Assembly: GCA_963777515.1 (NCBI GenBank)
Contig: CAVZQU010000013.1
Location: 124,001-188,000 of the forward strand
Source of the DNA: CAVSWT01 sp963777515
GTDB lineage: Bacteria; Bacteroidota; Ignavibacteria; Ignavibacteriales; Ignavibacteriaceae
Reading direction: 5' to 3'
Length of the DNA stretch: 64,000 nt
Made by a program: the position numbers and the translations under genes. Under the pieces are notes generated by a model that was not told where the DNA came from, did no database searches, and worked only from the letters and a program-made list of their open reading frames with translations. This document shows positions 49,139-59,520 of the stretch, piece after piece (position 1 is the stretch's first letter; the number at the start of each line of letters is the position of its first letter).

Positions 49139-50753
49139 ATGAAAAAATCCATTTCAAAAATATCAAGCCTTTTAGCTTTATTCATTGTCTTAATTTCTGC
49201 ACAACTAAAAGCCCAAGACAGCCTCTATCTTGTAGGTACAATTACCGGCCAATCAACCGAACAAAAAATATATAATGTTAAAGGAGTTGGGGATGTAAAC
49301 GGAGATGGTTATGATGATTTTATGGTTTCAAATAGAACTGGAAAAAAAGTCAGAGATGAAGGCATTGTGAAATTGTATTTAGGAGCAACAGACGCAAACT
49401 TAATTCCCGATGTTACTTTTCACTACCCGGGAAAAGGATACTTTAAATCGCTATTTTGGAGTAGCTTCCGGAATTGGAGATATAAATAATGACGGCTATG
49501 ATGATTTTGCAATTTCTGGCAAGTTTCGGAGATTGGGGATATTATCCAAATGGGAAAGTTTTCATTTATATTAGGAGGTGCCAACAATAGATACAATTCC
49601 AATAACTGAATTTAATGAACAATGGATAGAAGATAGTTTTGGAAATGAAATAGAAGGAGTGGGAGATATTAATAAAGACGGGTTTAATGATTTTATAATA
49701 ACTTCTCTTATTAATTTTTCAAACTATAAGGGTTATGCTTATTTGTTTTGGGGTGGAGATACAATCTCATGGAAAAGAAGCGAAACTTTTACAAGTGATA
49801 CTTTATTTGATTTCTTTGGAGCAAGTGCAGCAAATATAGGTGATATAAATAAAGATGGATTTGATGATATAGCAATTAGCGCAATAGGTACGCCAGACTT
49901 GGATACTGGTCGCGTATATATTTACTACGGTGGAAGTTCAATGGACACAATAAAAGATACAACTTTATATTCCGGAAATTCTGAACTAGCATTCGGAGTT
50001 ATAATAAAAAATACTGGAGATATAAATAATGATGGCACTGTAGATTTTTTAGTCCTAGCTGGAGAATCAAAAATTTATTTTTATCTAAGCATGGATACCA
50101 TAAAGATATTTGATGGTTCAAAATTCGGCTATGGAGGTTATGTCAATATAGAAACAAACTGTGATATAAATAATGATGGTATTAGCGATTTTGTTATAGG
50201 TAATACAAATTATAAGAATTCAGATAGTGTTATGGTTGGGGGATCATTTATATTTATAGATAAGGCAAATAATAATTTAGAAAGTAAATATAAAGTCGGA
50301 GGAGAAAATAAGTGGGATGAATTTTCCAAAATTATGTCCCATGCTGATATAAATGGAGACGGATATGATGAACTTATTATTTTAGCCCCAAGTTATCCAG
50401 ATTATAATAATCCCACAGGCAAACTATATATCTATTCATACAAAAAAATTACTGCCCTGAAAGAGGACAATAAAAGTATTCCAAATGATTTTAATTTGTA
50501 TCAAAACTACCCGAACCCTTTCAATCCTTCAACAGTAATTAGTTACCAGTTATCAGTAACCAGTAATATACAGTTAAAAGTATGTGATATTTTGGGAAGA
50601 GAGATAACGACATTAATAGATAAGGAAATTCCAGCCGGCAAACATGAAATAGAATTTGACGCGTCAAAATTTAATTTGAGCAGCGGAATTTACTTCTATC
50701 AATTAAGAGCTAATGGTTTTGTTTCAACAAAGAAGCTTGTGCTGCTAAAATAA
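49139..50753 (+). pseudogene. FG-GAP repeat surface protein with type IX sorting domain, multiply frameshifted
   Basis: ATG at 49139 follows GGGGAG; the preceding in-frame TTG at 49127 is not needed. A signal peptide (SSLLALFIVLISAQ) leads to FG-GAP units with calcium-loop motifs: DVNGDGYDDFM, DINNDGYDDFA, DINKDGFNDFI, DINKDGFDDIA, DINNDGTVDFL, DINNDGISDFV and DINGDGYDEL. These form an integrin-like seven-blade propeller. The C-terminus has YQNYPNPFNPSTVISYQ and SSGIYFYQLRANGFVSTKK. The frame changes at about 49445, 49525 and 49570, so three indels lie within about 130 bp; from 49578 it is intact. The sorting domain contains a palindromic GTTACCAGTTATCAGTAAC stretch. Surface adhesion or polysaccharide binding is likely. 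Confidence 0.78.
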
Positions 50754-51116
50754 AATTGTTTTACGCACATGTTTTTAATCCGAAGATGAAATATTTAGTC
50801 AAGTCTCTGGATAGCCTTCCTAAGCCATTGGAAACGTTATCCGAATCCTTGGAGAGTCTTTTTTAATAATTAGGAACTTTTCCTAAACCGTTGGACTTTC
50901 TTCACAAGCCATTAGAATATTTTCCTAAATCTTTGGATTCAATCCACCAGAAACTAGAATCTTGAAATGTTTAACTTGTAATCCTCCCATTTTGATATAA
51001 AAAAAATTCTCCTATCTTATAGCAAATCATTTTCAAAATTCCTTAAGTACTTCAGGAATGGCTTAGCTCATTCCTAATTCTATTTCTTAAAACACAAAGT
51101 AAAATCCAAGGCGGTT
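50754..51116. other. Intergenic region, 363 bp, dominated by a 21-bp tandem repeat
   Basis: Between the FG-GAP pseudogene and the SLC13-type permease. The degenerate repeat at 50786-50965 fills half of it. The last 150 bases (50966-51116) hold the promoter and AAGGCGG ribosome site of the permease. Confidence 0.5.
50786..50965 (+). repeat. Degenerate 21-bp tandem repeat with seven-residue coding periodicity
   Basis: A TTGGA-like core (CTGGA, TTGGA, TTGGA, TTAGG, TTGGA, TTAGA, TTGGA, CTAGA) recurs at 50807, 50828, 50849, 50870, 50891, 50912, 50933 and 50954, exactly every 21 bases. In one frame, from an ATG at 50786, the units read LDSLPKP, LETLSES, LESLF then two stops, LGTFPKP, LDFLHKP, LEYFPKS, LDSIHQK and LES before TGA at 50963. 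The frame is kept through the TAATAA at 50864-50869. No ribosome site precedes the ATG. It may be a decayed heptapeptide-repeat gene or a non-coding minisatellite. Confidence 0.7.
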
Positions 51117-52895
51117 ATGACAATAGAGCTTATAATAGTCCTTATTGTATTGTGTGGTGCAGTTATTTTGTTCATGACGGACAAAGTTCCAGTTGACCTT
51201 ACTGCCATGATAATAATGGCTGCCTTGCTGCTTACGGGAATCATTACTCCTGAAGAAGGAATTTCAGGCTTCAGCAATACTGCCACTGTTACTGTTGCGG
51301 CTATGTTTGTATTAAGCGCAGCATTGTTTCAAACCGGTGCCTTAAATTTTGTAGGAGGATTTTTAACAAAAGCCTTAAATAAAAATTTTTGGCTGGGAAT
51401 GTTTTATATGATGTTAATTGTAGGCGTGATATCTGCATTTATAAATGTTACTGCTGTTGTTGCTCTGTTTATGCCGGTATTAGTTGCTGTTGCTAAAGAT
51501 GCAAAAGTTAATGTTTCAAAATTGTTAATACCGCTTTCGTATAGTGCTTTGCTTGGGGGAGTCGGTACTTTAATTGGAACTTCCACAAACATTCTGGTTA
51601 GTTCAATTGCTTATAAACATGGAATACATGCTTTCGGTATGTTTGAAATGACTCCTTTCGGTATAATTGTTTTAGCTGTAGGAATTATTTATTTGTTAAT
51701 AGTCGGAATAAGATTATTGCCGGATAGAGCCTCGACAACAGAACTTGTAAAAAAATATGAAATGGGAGATTATATTACAGAAATAATTTTGCTTCCTACT
51801 GCTGAATCAGTTGAAAAACAAATTCAAGAATCACCTTTAGTAAATGATTTGGACATTGATATAATTGAAATTAGAAGAGGTGATAATTATAGATTTTTCC
51901 CATCACCGGTTACGATTTTAAAAAGTAATGATATTTTAAAAGTAAGAACTGATTTAGAAAAACTAAAAGAACTTCAGCAGCGGGAAGGCATAAGGATAAG
52001 GCCGAATAAAGAAAACGGCAATAACTATTTAAACTTAACCGAAGCTGCTTTAGTTGAAGCTGTAGTTACTCACAACTCAAGATTAAGAGGAAGAACAATA
52101 AAAGGAATTAATTTCCGGGAAACTTACGGTGCAACTGTTCTTGCAATTAAACAGCGCGGACAATTAATGCATGAAAAACTCGGCCGTGCGCGAATCCGTT
52201 CGGGAGATGTTCTTCTTATTGAAGTAAAAAAAGATTGGCTCTCTCGTTTAAGGCAAAACCAGGATTTTATAATTGTATCTGAAGTAACTAAAACAAAAAT
52301 TCAAAGGGGGAAAATATTAACAGCCGTATCAATTATGATTGGTGTGGTTGGAACTGCGGCTCTGGGAATTTTCCCGGTTGTTCAAAGTGCTGTGATCGGC
52401 AGTGTGCTGATGGTTCTAACCAAATGCATCCCATTGGATGAAGCTTATAAAGCAATAAATTGGAAAGTGATTTTTTTATTAGCCGGGGTATTAACTCTTG
52501 GGCTTGCTTTAGAAAAAACGGGAGGCGCTTTATTAATTTCTTCAGCTTTAATTAAAGTTGTCGGTGGATTAGGGAATCACGCGCTAATTTCGGCATTCTT
52601 TTTTTTAACTTTGCTTTTTACTAATTTCATGTCAAATAATGCAACTGCGGCATTGCTGGCGCCAATTGCAATTTTAACAGCCCGGTCACTTAATTTAAGT
52701 CCGCTGCCTTTTTTAATGGCTGTTACATTTGCTGCTTCTTTAAGTTTTATGACGCCGGTTGGATATCAAACCAATATGATGGTAATGGGCCCAGGTAATT
52801 ATAAAGTTAAAGATTATTTAAAAGTAGGTGCTCCGCTCGATTTTATTTTATGGATTTTAGCTACATTATTAATACCGATTATCTATCCTTTTTAA
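51117..52895 (+). CDS. SLC13/DASS-like permease with two RCK_C (TrkA-C) domains
   Basis: 592 residues. Two halves of membrane helices flank a cytosolic insert. First half: PVDLTAMIIMAALLLTGIIT and the loop GVGTLIGTSTNILVSSIA; second half: LIFTNFMSNNATAALLAPIA-like segment (NFMSNNATAALLAPIAI) and SFMTPVGYQTNMMVMGPGNY. The insert at about 210-400 has two TrkA-C-like regions (VEKQIQESPLVNDLDIDIIE and NSRLRGRTIKGINFRETYGA). This layout is shared with Na+-coupled sulfate/dicarboxylate carriers. AAGGCGGTT precedes the ATG. It starts a four-gene run of ion-transport genes. Confidence 0.88.
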   Translation: MTIELIIVLIVLCGAVILFMTDKVPVDLTAMIIMAALLLTGIITPEEGISGFSNTATVTVAAMFVLSAALFQTGALNFVGGFLTKALNKNFWLGMFYMMLIVGVISAFINVTAVVALFMPVLVAVAKDAKVNVSKLLIPLSYSALLGGVGTLIGTSTNILVSSIAYKHGIHAFGMFEMTPFGIIVLAVGIIYLLIVGIRLLPDRASTTELVKKYEMGDYITEIILLPTAESVEKQIQESPLVNDLDIDIIEIRRGDNYRFFPSPVTILKSNDILKVRTDLEKLKELQQREGIRIRPNKENGNNYLNLTEAALVEAVVTHNSRLRGRTIKGINFRETYGATVLAIKQRGQLMHEKLGRARIRSGDVLLIEVKKDWLSRLRQNQDFIIVSEVTKTKIQRGKILTAVSIMIGVVGTAALGIFPVVQSAVIGSVLMVLTKCIPLDEAYKAINWKVIFLLAGVLTLGLALEKTGGALLISSALIKVVGGLGNHALISAFFFLTLLFTNFMSNNATAALLAPIAILTARSLNLSPLPFLMAVTFAASLSFMTPVGYQTNMMVMGPGNYKVKDYLKVGAPLDFILWILATLLIPIIYPF

Positions 52896-52907
52896 GAGGT
52901 TAATTAT

Positions 52908-53803
52908 TTGAACGATTTTAAACAAATTATTAATGACATAAAAGAGTTTTAAATGTTCCTATTACTACAATAGGAAAAAGCCCGATTACCATCTGGGACA
53001 TTACTTACTTTTTAGTCTTAATTTTTCTTCTGCTCTATCTCACTGCCAAGTTACGAAAATGGATTGTTTACAAACTGCTTTCAAAAAGTAAAATTGATTT
53101 AGGTGTTCGTATTGCAGTTGGAACAATTGCCCGGTATATAATTTTAGTAATCGGGTTCATTATTATTCTTCAAACTGTTGGGATTGATTTAAGCGCACTT
53201 ACTATATTAGCTGGTGCACTCGGTGTTGGTATTGGTTTCGGTTTACAGAATGTTACAAATAATTTTGTAAGCGGTATTATTATTCTTTTTGAAAGGCCGA
53301 TTAAGGTCGGCGATAGAATTGAAATGGAGGATGTCTCCGGCGACGTGGTAAGAATATCAATGCGTTCAACAGAAGTTAAAACCAATGATAATATTTCTAT
53401 TATAGTTCCGAATTCCGATTTTATTTCTTCAAAGGTAATTAATTGGAGTCATACAGATAGAAACATCCGATTTAATATTCCTGTTGGAGTTGCATATAAA
53501 GAAGATCCTGAAAAAGTTAGAAAGTTATTGCTGGAAGTTGCAAATGCAAATGAAGGTGTGTTAAAAGAACCAAAACCGGATGTTTTGTTTTCTGATTTTG
53601 GCAACAGCTCTATCGATTTTAATTTAAGGGTTTGGACAAGAGAATATATTAATCGGCCTAATGTTTTAAAGAGCCAGTTGTATTATGAAATTTTTAAAAA
53701 GTTCAGAGAAAATAATATTGAAATACCATTCCCGCAAAGAGATGTTTTAATAAAGAACTTTAAAGAAATCGAAAAAAACTCTCCGAAAAATGATTCAGAT
53801 TGA
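52908..53803 (+). pseudogene. MscS-family mechanosensitive channel, frameshifted at the 5' end
   Basis: A TTG at 52908 with AGAGG upstream starts NDFKQIINDIKEF and meets TAA. The next frame is open from about 52952 to 53803 and reads NVPITTIGKSPITIWDITYF and two or three membrane helices, then the pore/lipid-facing motif GALGVGIGFGLQNVTNNFVS, LFERPIKVGDRIEMEDVSG and the beta-domain with STEVKTNDNISIIVPNSDF. GAGTTTTAAATG would read in frame (EFLNVP) with one more T. The joined protein is about 298 residues, a small MscS type. The intact part begins inside the gene only at an ATG at 53324. It opens on membrane tension and releases solutes. Its end overlaps the antiporter start by 14 bases. Confidence 0.8.
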
Positions 53804-55253
53804 GGTTCTTTTACTCGTAGCTTCAAGCTTAATTTTAATTAGCGTAGGAATAGCAAAGTTTTCTGATAACCTTGGTGTTCCCGCTTTGCTGCTTTTTATA
53901 GGTGTTGGAATATTTGCAGGTTCGGAAGGTCCTGGAGGTATTTATTTTAATGACGCAACTCTCGCACAAGCAATCGGCATTATTGCACTGGTTTTTATTT
54001 TGTTCTCCGGCGGACTTGAAACAGATTGGAATTCGGTTAAAACTGCTATCAAACCGGCATCTGTATTAGCATCTTTGGGCGTTTTATTAACAGCGGTTAT
54101 TGTCGCAGTCTTTATTTCATTAATTCTAAATGTATCTTTTATTTGGGGCCTTCTTTTAGGATCAATAATTTCTTCTACAGATGCGGCTGCTGTTTTTTCA
54201 ATTCTTAAGACAAGAAATATCAGTCTAAAAGGCAAACTGAAACCATTGCTGGAATTGGAATCGGGAAGTAATGATCCAATGGCTGTTTTCCTAACAATAA
54301 GTTCTATTCAGCTTTTGTTAAATCCTGAAAGTAATGTTTTACATTTAATTTTGATATTTATTTTACAGATGGGCTTAGGAGCCGGATTTGGTTTTGCATT
54401 CGGTAAACTTATGGTTTACCTGATGAACAAATTAAATTTTTCCTATGAAGGTATTTATCCGGTTTTCTCTATAGCAATGTGTGTTTTAATTTTTTCAATT
54501 ACTAACGTAATAGGAGGAAGCGGATTCTTAGCAATATATGTTGCCGGAATAATTGTCGGTAACAATTCATTTGTTCATAAGAAAAGTATGATCCGTTTTT
54601 TTGACGGGCTTGGAACTCTTGGTCAGATAGCAATGTTTTTAACCTTAGGCCTTCTCGTTTTTCCATCTCATTTGATTGCTGTAACAGGAACCGGATTATT
54701 GATTGCAGCATTCTTAATTTTCATAGCACGACCTTTAAGTGTTTTTATTTCATTGTCATTATTCAAGTTTAAGTTGAATGAAAAAATATTTGTTTCATGG
54801 GTGGGATTAAGAGGCGCTGTTCCTATTATTTTAGCAACATTTCCTTTGCTGGCCGGCGTGGTAAATGCTGATATTATTTTTAATGTTGTCTTTTTTATTG
54901 TTTTAACTTCTGTATTACTTCAAGGATGGACACTGGTACCAGCTGCTAAAATACTTAAAGTTGATGCTCCTTTAGAAAAAAAGAAACAATATCCGATTGA
55001 GTTTAACCCCATGGAAGGAGTTGATACAGAGTTAATTGATTTTATAATTCCTTATGATTCAGGTGTTACTAATAAACCAATTGTCGAGCTTGGCTTTCCG
55101 GATGACAGCAGAATTGTATTAATATGGCGAAATGAACAAAGTATTGTTCCAAGTGGAGGGACTATTTTGGAAGAAGGTGATACGATTTTAACTCTAGTTA
55201 ACAAGAGTAATATCAATGAAGTTAAAAGAATTCTATCTCAAAAAGGTAAATGA
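53790..55253 (+). CDS. CPA1-type K+(Na+)/H+ antiporter with C-terminal RCK_C domain
   Basis: 487 residues, about twelve membrane helices. LLLFIGVGIFAGSEGPGGI, FSGGLETDWNSVKTAI, the exchange motif SIISSTDAAAVFSIL and LELESGSNDPMAVFLT are typical of the CvrA/NhaP2 (potassium/proton antiporter) branch; the two acidic residues of the transport site are in STDAA and SGSNDP. A TrkA-C-like domain follows (about 405-487, FIIPYDSGVTNKPIVELGFP). It overlaps the MscS gene by 14 bases, so translation is coupled. With the channel and the RCK_C-bearing permease it forms an ion/osmotic homeostasis set. Confidence 0.9.
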   Translation: MIQIEVLLLVASSLILISVGIAKFSDNLGVPALLLFIGVGIFAGSEGPGGIYFNDATLAQAIGIIALVFILFSGGLETDWNSVKTAIKPASVLASLGVLLTAVIVAVFISLILNVSFIWGLLLGSIISSTDAAAVFSILKTRNISLKGKLKPLLELESGSNDPMAVFLTISSIQLLLNPESNVLHLILIFILQMGLGAGFGFAFGKLMVYLMNKLNFSYEGIYPVFSIAMCVLIFSITNVIGGSGFLAIYVAGIIVGNNSFVHKKSMIRFFDGLGTLGQIAMFLTLGLLVFPSHLIAVTGTGLLIAAFLIFIARPLSVFISLSLFKFKLNEKIFVSWVGLRGAVPIILATFPLLAGVVNADIIFNVVFFIVLTSVLLQGWTLVPAAKILKVDAPLEKKKQYPIEFNPMEGVDTELIDFIIPYDSGVTNKPIVELGFPDDSRIVLIWRNEQSIVPSGGTILEEGDTILTLVNKSNINEVKRILSQKGK

Positions 55254-55362
55254 AAGTGCTTCAGTCAATTAAGTATTCCACACTAATTTATTTTATATAA
55301 ACTTTCCGTTATATTTCAAGCTATCAGATAACTAACCATTTTAAAAACATTTTGGAAATGCA

Positions 55363-55620
55363 ATGAAAGCAAAGATTTTTATTTTAATGATCTTAATCAT
55401 TTTCTTGACGATTTTTATTTCACAAAACTCCAGCGATTTCCCAATAAATGTTTTGTTTTGGAGTTTTCAAATTCCTGGCATTATAATGATTTTATTAACC
55501 GGCTTGCTTGGAATTGTCATCGGTTTTATTCTGGCTTTAATAATTATGAAGCCTTCTGAAAAGAAAATTGTACCTATAAAAAAAATAGCAAAACAAAAAG
55601 ATATTAAGCAAGATGTGTGA
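55363..55620 (+). CDS. LapA-like (DUF1049) inner-membrane protein
   Basis: 85 residues: two membrane helices (IFILMILIIFLTIFISQN and the second around IPGIIMILLTGLLGIVIGF) joined by a short loop FPINVLFWSFQIP, and a lysine-rich tail. Helix-loop pattern with QN and the G-rich second helix match LapA/DUF1049. A long-range role in envelope assembly is known for the enteric relatives; here the role is not known. It follows the antiporter after 109 bases. Confidence 0.8.
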   Translation: MKAKIFILMILIIFLTIFISQNSSDFPINVLFWSFQIPGIIMILLTGLLGIVIGFILALIIMKPSEKKIVPIKKIAKQKDIKQDV

Positions 55621-55644
55621 ACTCTATTAATTGATATGCTTATA

Positions 55645-57669
55645 CTATTTGAGTAGAATCATTTTTTTGGTTTGTACATAATTCTCTGTTTCAATTCTGT
55701 AATAATAAATTCCGCTTGATAGTTGTTGCCCTTTATTATTTAATCCATTCCACTTTACGGAATAACTGCCCGGTACTTGTTCAGAATTTATTAATGTTTT
55801 TACTTCTTCACCTTTTAAATCATAAACTTTTAAAGATACAAAACCTGGTACTTGGAATTTGATATTTTATAGTTGTTTCCGGGTTGAAGGGGTTTGGATA
55901 GTTTTGCTCTAATTTAAATTTCACCGGTGAAATAGTTTTTTTAATTGAATTAACAATTTGCATGACATCCTTTAAAATATAATTATTCGGATCGAAGGTT
56001 ACTCCCAATGGTAAATCGTTCAGGTTAATTATAAAAGTTTGATTTTGTGAGTTGTTAAATAAAGTAATTGTAGTATCACTGTTAGAGGTTTTAAATTTAA
56101 TTTGAACTGGCATTGTAAAGAAATTAGGATTAACATTATCTTCCTGCTTAATAATTAATTTAACGTCATAATTATTTTTAGATAATTCTTTATAGCTCCA
56201 TAGAATATTATATTTAGGATAATTTTCTCCGTAAATCCATTCATTGAAAAAGTAGGTTAAATCTTTTCCACTTGTTTCTTCGGCTATTTTTTGGAAATCT
56301 GCAGTAACAGCATTTTTATATCTTAATTCAGGACTGGTTGCATAGTTCTTCATTATGGCAAAAAAGACATCGTCGCCGACAATTCCTCTCAGCATATGTA
56401 AAACCCATGCTGCTTTTCTGTAGGTTTTCCCAGGATCAAAAACATTAGTATAAGTTGAAATATCTTCAATATAAATAGTTCCTTTTGCATTTTTAGCTGC
56501 ATATTCAGGTTGACTTGGTGATTCAGCAAAATAATTAAGTTGGTCTATGAAATTTTGCTTGCCTTCAAATTTTTCGATTTGTAATAATTCGCAGTAGGAT
56601 GCAAAACCTTCACTCAGCCAGATATTATGATAATCTTTGAAAGTTACTGCATCACCAAACCAATGATGCGCCAGTTCATGAGCAGTTACTGAATGGCTCC
56701 AGGGTGCAGAGCGGTACATTGTTGTCATAGTTTGATGTTCCATTGCTCCGCCAGTAGCTTGTGCTTGTTCGTATTTTTCGTTTATGAATGGATATAATCC
56801 GAACATGTCACTAGAAAAACTCATTACTTGAGCAGTAAAATCAGCCACAGGCTTTTGTTTATCTAAATCCTCTTTCCACACATAATTAAGTATGGGCATT
56901 GATTTGGAACTATCATAGAGAAATTCATTTTTATAAACGACATAATCCGACATTGTAACACACATTAAGTAATTTGCTATTGGATAATTTGTTGCCCATT
57001 TAGTTGTAGTAGTTCCATCCCCATTATCTGTTTCACTTACCAATAATCCGTTGGATGCAACTTTATAATAATTATTTGCTGTTACCCAGATTTTAACGGA
57101 ATCAGCTTTATCAGACATATCTTCTTTATAAGGAAACCATTAGCTGGCATGATAATACTCACTGTGTGTAAAAGCAACTTTATGTCCGTTATAGGTTCCA
57201 ATTGTTAAAGGAAGGCCATATAGAGAATCAAGAGATGGAGTACCGGAATATTGAATATCTAAAGAAATTAGTTTTCCTTGTGCGTATGCTTTACCAAGCT
57301 GAATTGAAATAGTTCCATTCGAATGATTAAAATTAAGATTTACGTTATTGGAAATAATGTTTTGAATTGTCATGTTATTCTTTTAATCCAAGAATACCTG
57401 GTTTATTGAAGTTAAAGCTTGTAAATTTATTGTTGCTGTACCGCTTAAAAAATTTTTATCAGGATCAATATTTAAATCAAGCTTGATAAATTTTATATCG
57501 ATATTATGTATCAACTGAATTTGGTTTAAGATAATTTTGACTTTAATTTATAAGATTCAATCTGTGAGTCTGTAGCATTCAAAGATTCCTGTTTGCGGAT
57601 ATAAATTATAACTAGAATAATACGATTGCTAATAAATAGATAATTTTGCGAAGTGAAATTTTTAATCAT
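55645..57669 (-). pseudogene. Secreted M1 aminopeptidase with type IX sorting domain, heavily disrupted
   Basis: The central part (55820-57118) has the exopeptidase motif GGAMEHQTM, the zinc site HELAHHWFGD with the third ligand E in WLSEGFASY, and M1 folding to the end of the catalytic domain. Upstream in the same frame TAA codons stand at 57140-57142 (HAS-stop-WFPYKED, where family members have a sense codon such as Tyr) and 57383-57385 (VFLD-stop-KNNM). The N-terminal strand IDPDKNFLSGTATI is recognisable. A frameshift near 57530 separates it from the start; the ATG at 57669 has GGGAG. At the 3' end another shift near 55845 (IPST, then FVSLKVYDLKGEEV) leads to SSGIYYYRIETENY and TAG at 55645. 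Two nonsense codons and at least two shifts make this a dead gene as read. Confidence 0.85.
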
Positions 57670-58213
57670 TTTTCTCCCACTTAATAAATATAAATATAAT
57701 GTATTGAAATATATCTATTTTAACAACCCGTCAATAAAGATTCGCCTAATTTTCGATAGTAAAAAGGAAATAATCTTCTCAAATAATATAAATCAATTTG
57801 AAGTATGTATAAATAATAAGCGCATGAGGTAAAATTTAAAAATTCAGGGAATTTTCTATTGATTTTCCGGCAAAATAAATGCATTTTCTTGACGAAATAA
57901 AATATAATTATTAAAATTTGACATATTTTACACTTAGATGGGGATCATCTTTATAAATAGCGGGAAGCAGAACTTCAAAATTAAACTAACCGCATAAAAT
58001 TCCTTGGAAAATATAAATACAAAGTGAAAAAGATTCCTAAAAATGATTGCAGCTTAATAAGGTTTTAGCTGATGTATGAATCTAATATAGAATTATTCAG
58101 CAAAAAATAATTCAACCATTTTGAAGTAAATATACTGCTTGGAGAAACTGCGAAGTAATCATAACTATTAAGAAAAAATTATTACAATAAAATATATAAT
58201 ACGGGAGCAATTC
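57670..58213. other. Divergent intergenic region, 544 bp
   Basis: AT-rich spacer between the broken peptidase (minus) and a lipoprotein gene (plus). It should hold promoters in both directions. No RNA gene, palindrome or coding frame recognised. Confidence 0.4.
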
Positions 58214-59362
58214 ATGAAGTTAATTAAGAAGTTATTTATTAAATGTATTTACGGAATTTCTGTTTTTACATTTTTATTTTTTATTGGGTGTGGCTCTTCA
58301 GAGGTTACAATTCATCCGAATTATAATTCTTCAATCTTTAAAAAAGATACACTCATAAATAACAGCAGAGTAATTAAGACAATAGATAAACGGAATACCC
58401 CTTCCGATAAAAATATTGGAATTGCACAGGTAGGTATGTTTAACAAAAAAGTTCCATATAATTTAACCGAACCTGTGAGTAAAGTTGTTGAAAATGCAAT
58501 GAATAATATTTTGAATTGCAAAAATGATGACAGCTTATTCGTGCCCATAACAATAGTAATTGATTCTTTCAATGTGCATGAGGAAACTACTGCATTTTCA
58601 GAACATGGATACTTTGATTGTGCTTTACGTTTTATATATCCGGGTTCAAAAGACTCTATGGTTGTGATAAAAACGTCTACAAATAAATCATCGAGCGGCA
58701 TGGATGTAACGAATTCTCTTGAAGGATTAATGTATGAAGGTTTGGAAGATTGTGCTAATCAATTTTCATCAAAATATAATGAAAATAAAAATAACTACTT
58801 TGTCTCTTCAGAGAATGCAAAAGATATTGCTATAGATTCAGTAACTATTAGTGATGATAAAATTGAGATAGATAGTTCAAAGCTAAATAATAAAGAAGAG
58901 GTTTCAAATATTGGTTTAGCATATTTGGCTGGTAACAAAATTGTGGACGGTTTTCAATTAACCTATCAAACTTATATAAATAAAAAAACTAACAAGCAAT
59001 TTCAGAATGGTTTCGGGTACTCTGTATCTTATTACAACATTGAAAATCAAAACGCCTTTTTAGAAGGACATTTCTTTTGTTTTACATACAGGTATTCGTT
59101 AAGATATTCATTCGGCGAGTCACGCAAAGGGTTATATTTCGGCGGTTCATTGAGGTTATCTTTTGGTTCAGAAACAATAAAATATTCTTATAATAATGAT
59201 AAAACAAACTACTTCATAGGCCCCACTTTGGAAGAATTAATGGGAATATCAATTGCAGAAAAAGTTTTTCTAGAAGGCGGCCTTTTCCAAATCAAGCATT
59301 TCGGTTCTGATTTATTGCCGGACGATGTTGGCTTTAGTGTAGGAATTAATTTTAAATTATAA
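58214..59362 (+). CDS. Lipoprotein with C-terminal beta-barrel-like region
   Basis: 382 residues. Signal with lipobox LFFIGC. Residues about 40-190 form a soluble domain (IGIAQVGMFNKKVPYNLTEP, SKVVENAMNNILNC, VPITIVIDSFNVHEETTAF) resembling lipoproteins of the YajG/LptE-like assembly class only loosely. A Ser/Asp/Glu-rich linker leads to about 150 residues of amphipathic strands (FQLTYQTYINKKTNKQFQNG, YSLRYSFGESRKGLYFGGSL) ending in Phe-Lys-Leu, as in outer-membrane barrels. GGGAGCAATTC precedes the ATG. Function unknown. Confidence 0.72.
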   Translation: MKLIKKLFIKCIYGISVFTFLFFIGCGSSEVTIHPNYNSSIFKKDTLINNSRVIKTIDKRNTPSDKNIGIAQVGMFNKKVPYNLTEPVSKVVENAMNNILNCKNDDSLFVPITIVIDSFNVHEETTAFSEHGYFDCALRFIYPGSKDSMVVIKTSTNKSSSGMDVTNSLEGLMYEGLEDCANQFSSKYNENKNNYFVSSENAKDIAIDSVTISDDKIEIDSSKLNNKEEVSNIGLAYLAGNKIVDGFQLTYQTYINKKTNKQFQNGFGYSVSYYNIENQNAFLEGHFFCFTYRYSLRYSFGESRKGLYFGGSLRLSFGSETIKYSYNNDKTNYFIGPTLEELMGISIAEKVFLEGGLFQIKHFGSDLLPDDVGFSVGINFKL

Positions 59363-59520
59363 AATAATTTTTATTTGATGGCTAATTTCGGTAACCAATA
59401 ATTTGTTCTTTTATACAAAGTAATATTCTATTGAGAATCTGTTTTATATTCAATGAAGAAAAAATTATACAGATGAATACTTAATTTTAAATAAGCTAAT
59501 AAATAACAGAAGAGAGAAAA

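Noticed and set aside
50786..50866. Short protein-coding gene starting at ATG 50786
   Set aside because: No ribosome site and a TAATAA stop after 26 codons while the repeat continues; kept as a repeat only.
9019..57385. Recoding of TAA as a sense codon
   Set aside because: TAA ends most intact genes in the window in normal positions; the in-frame TAA codons occur only in genes that look otherwise damaged.
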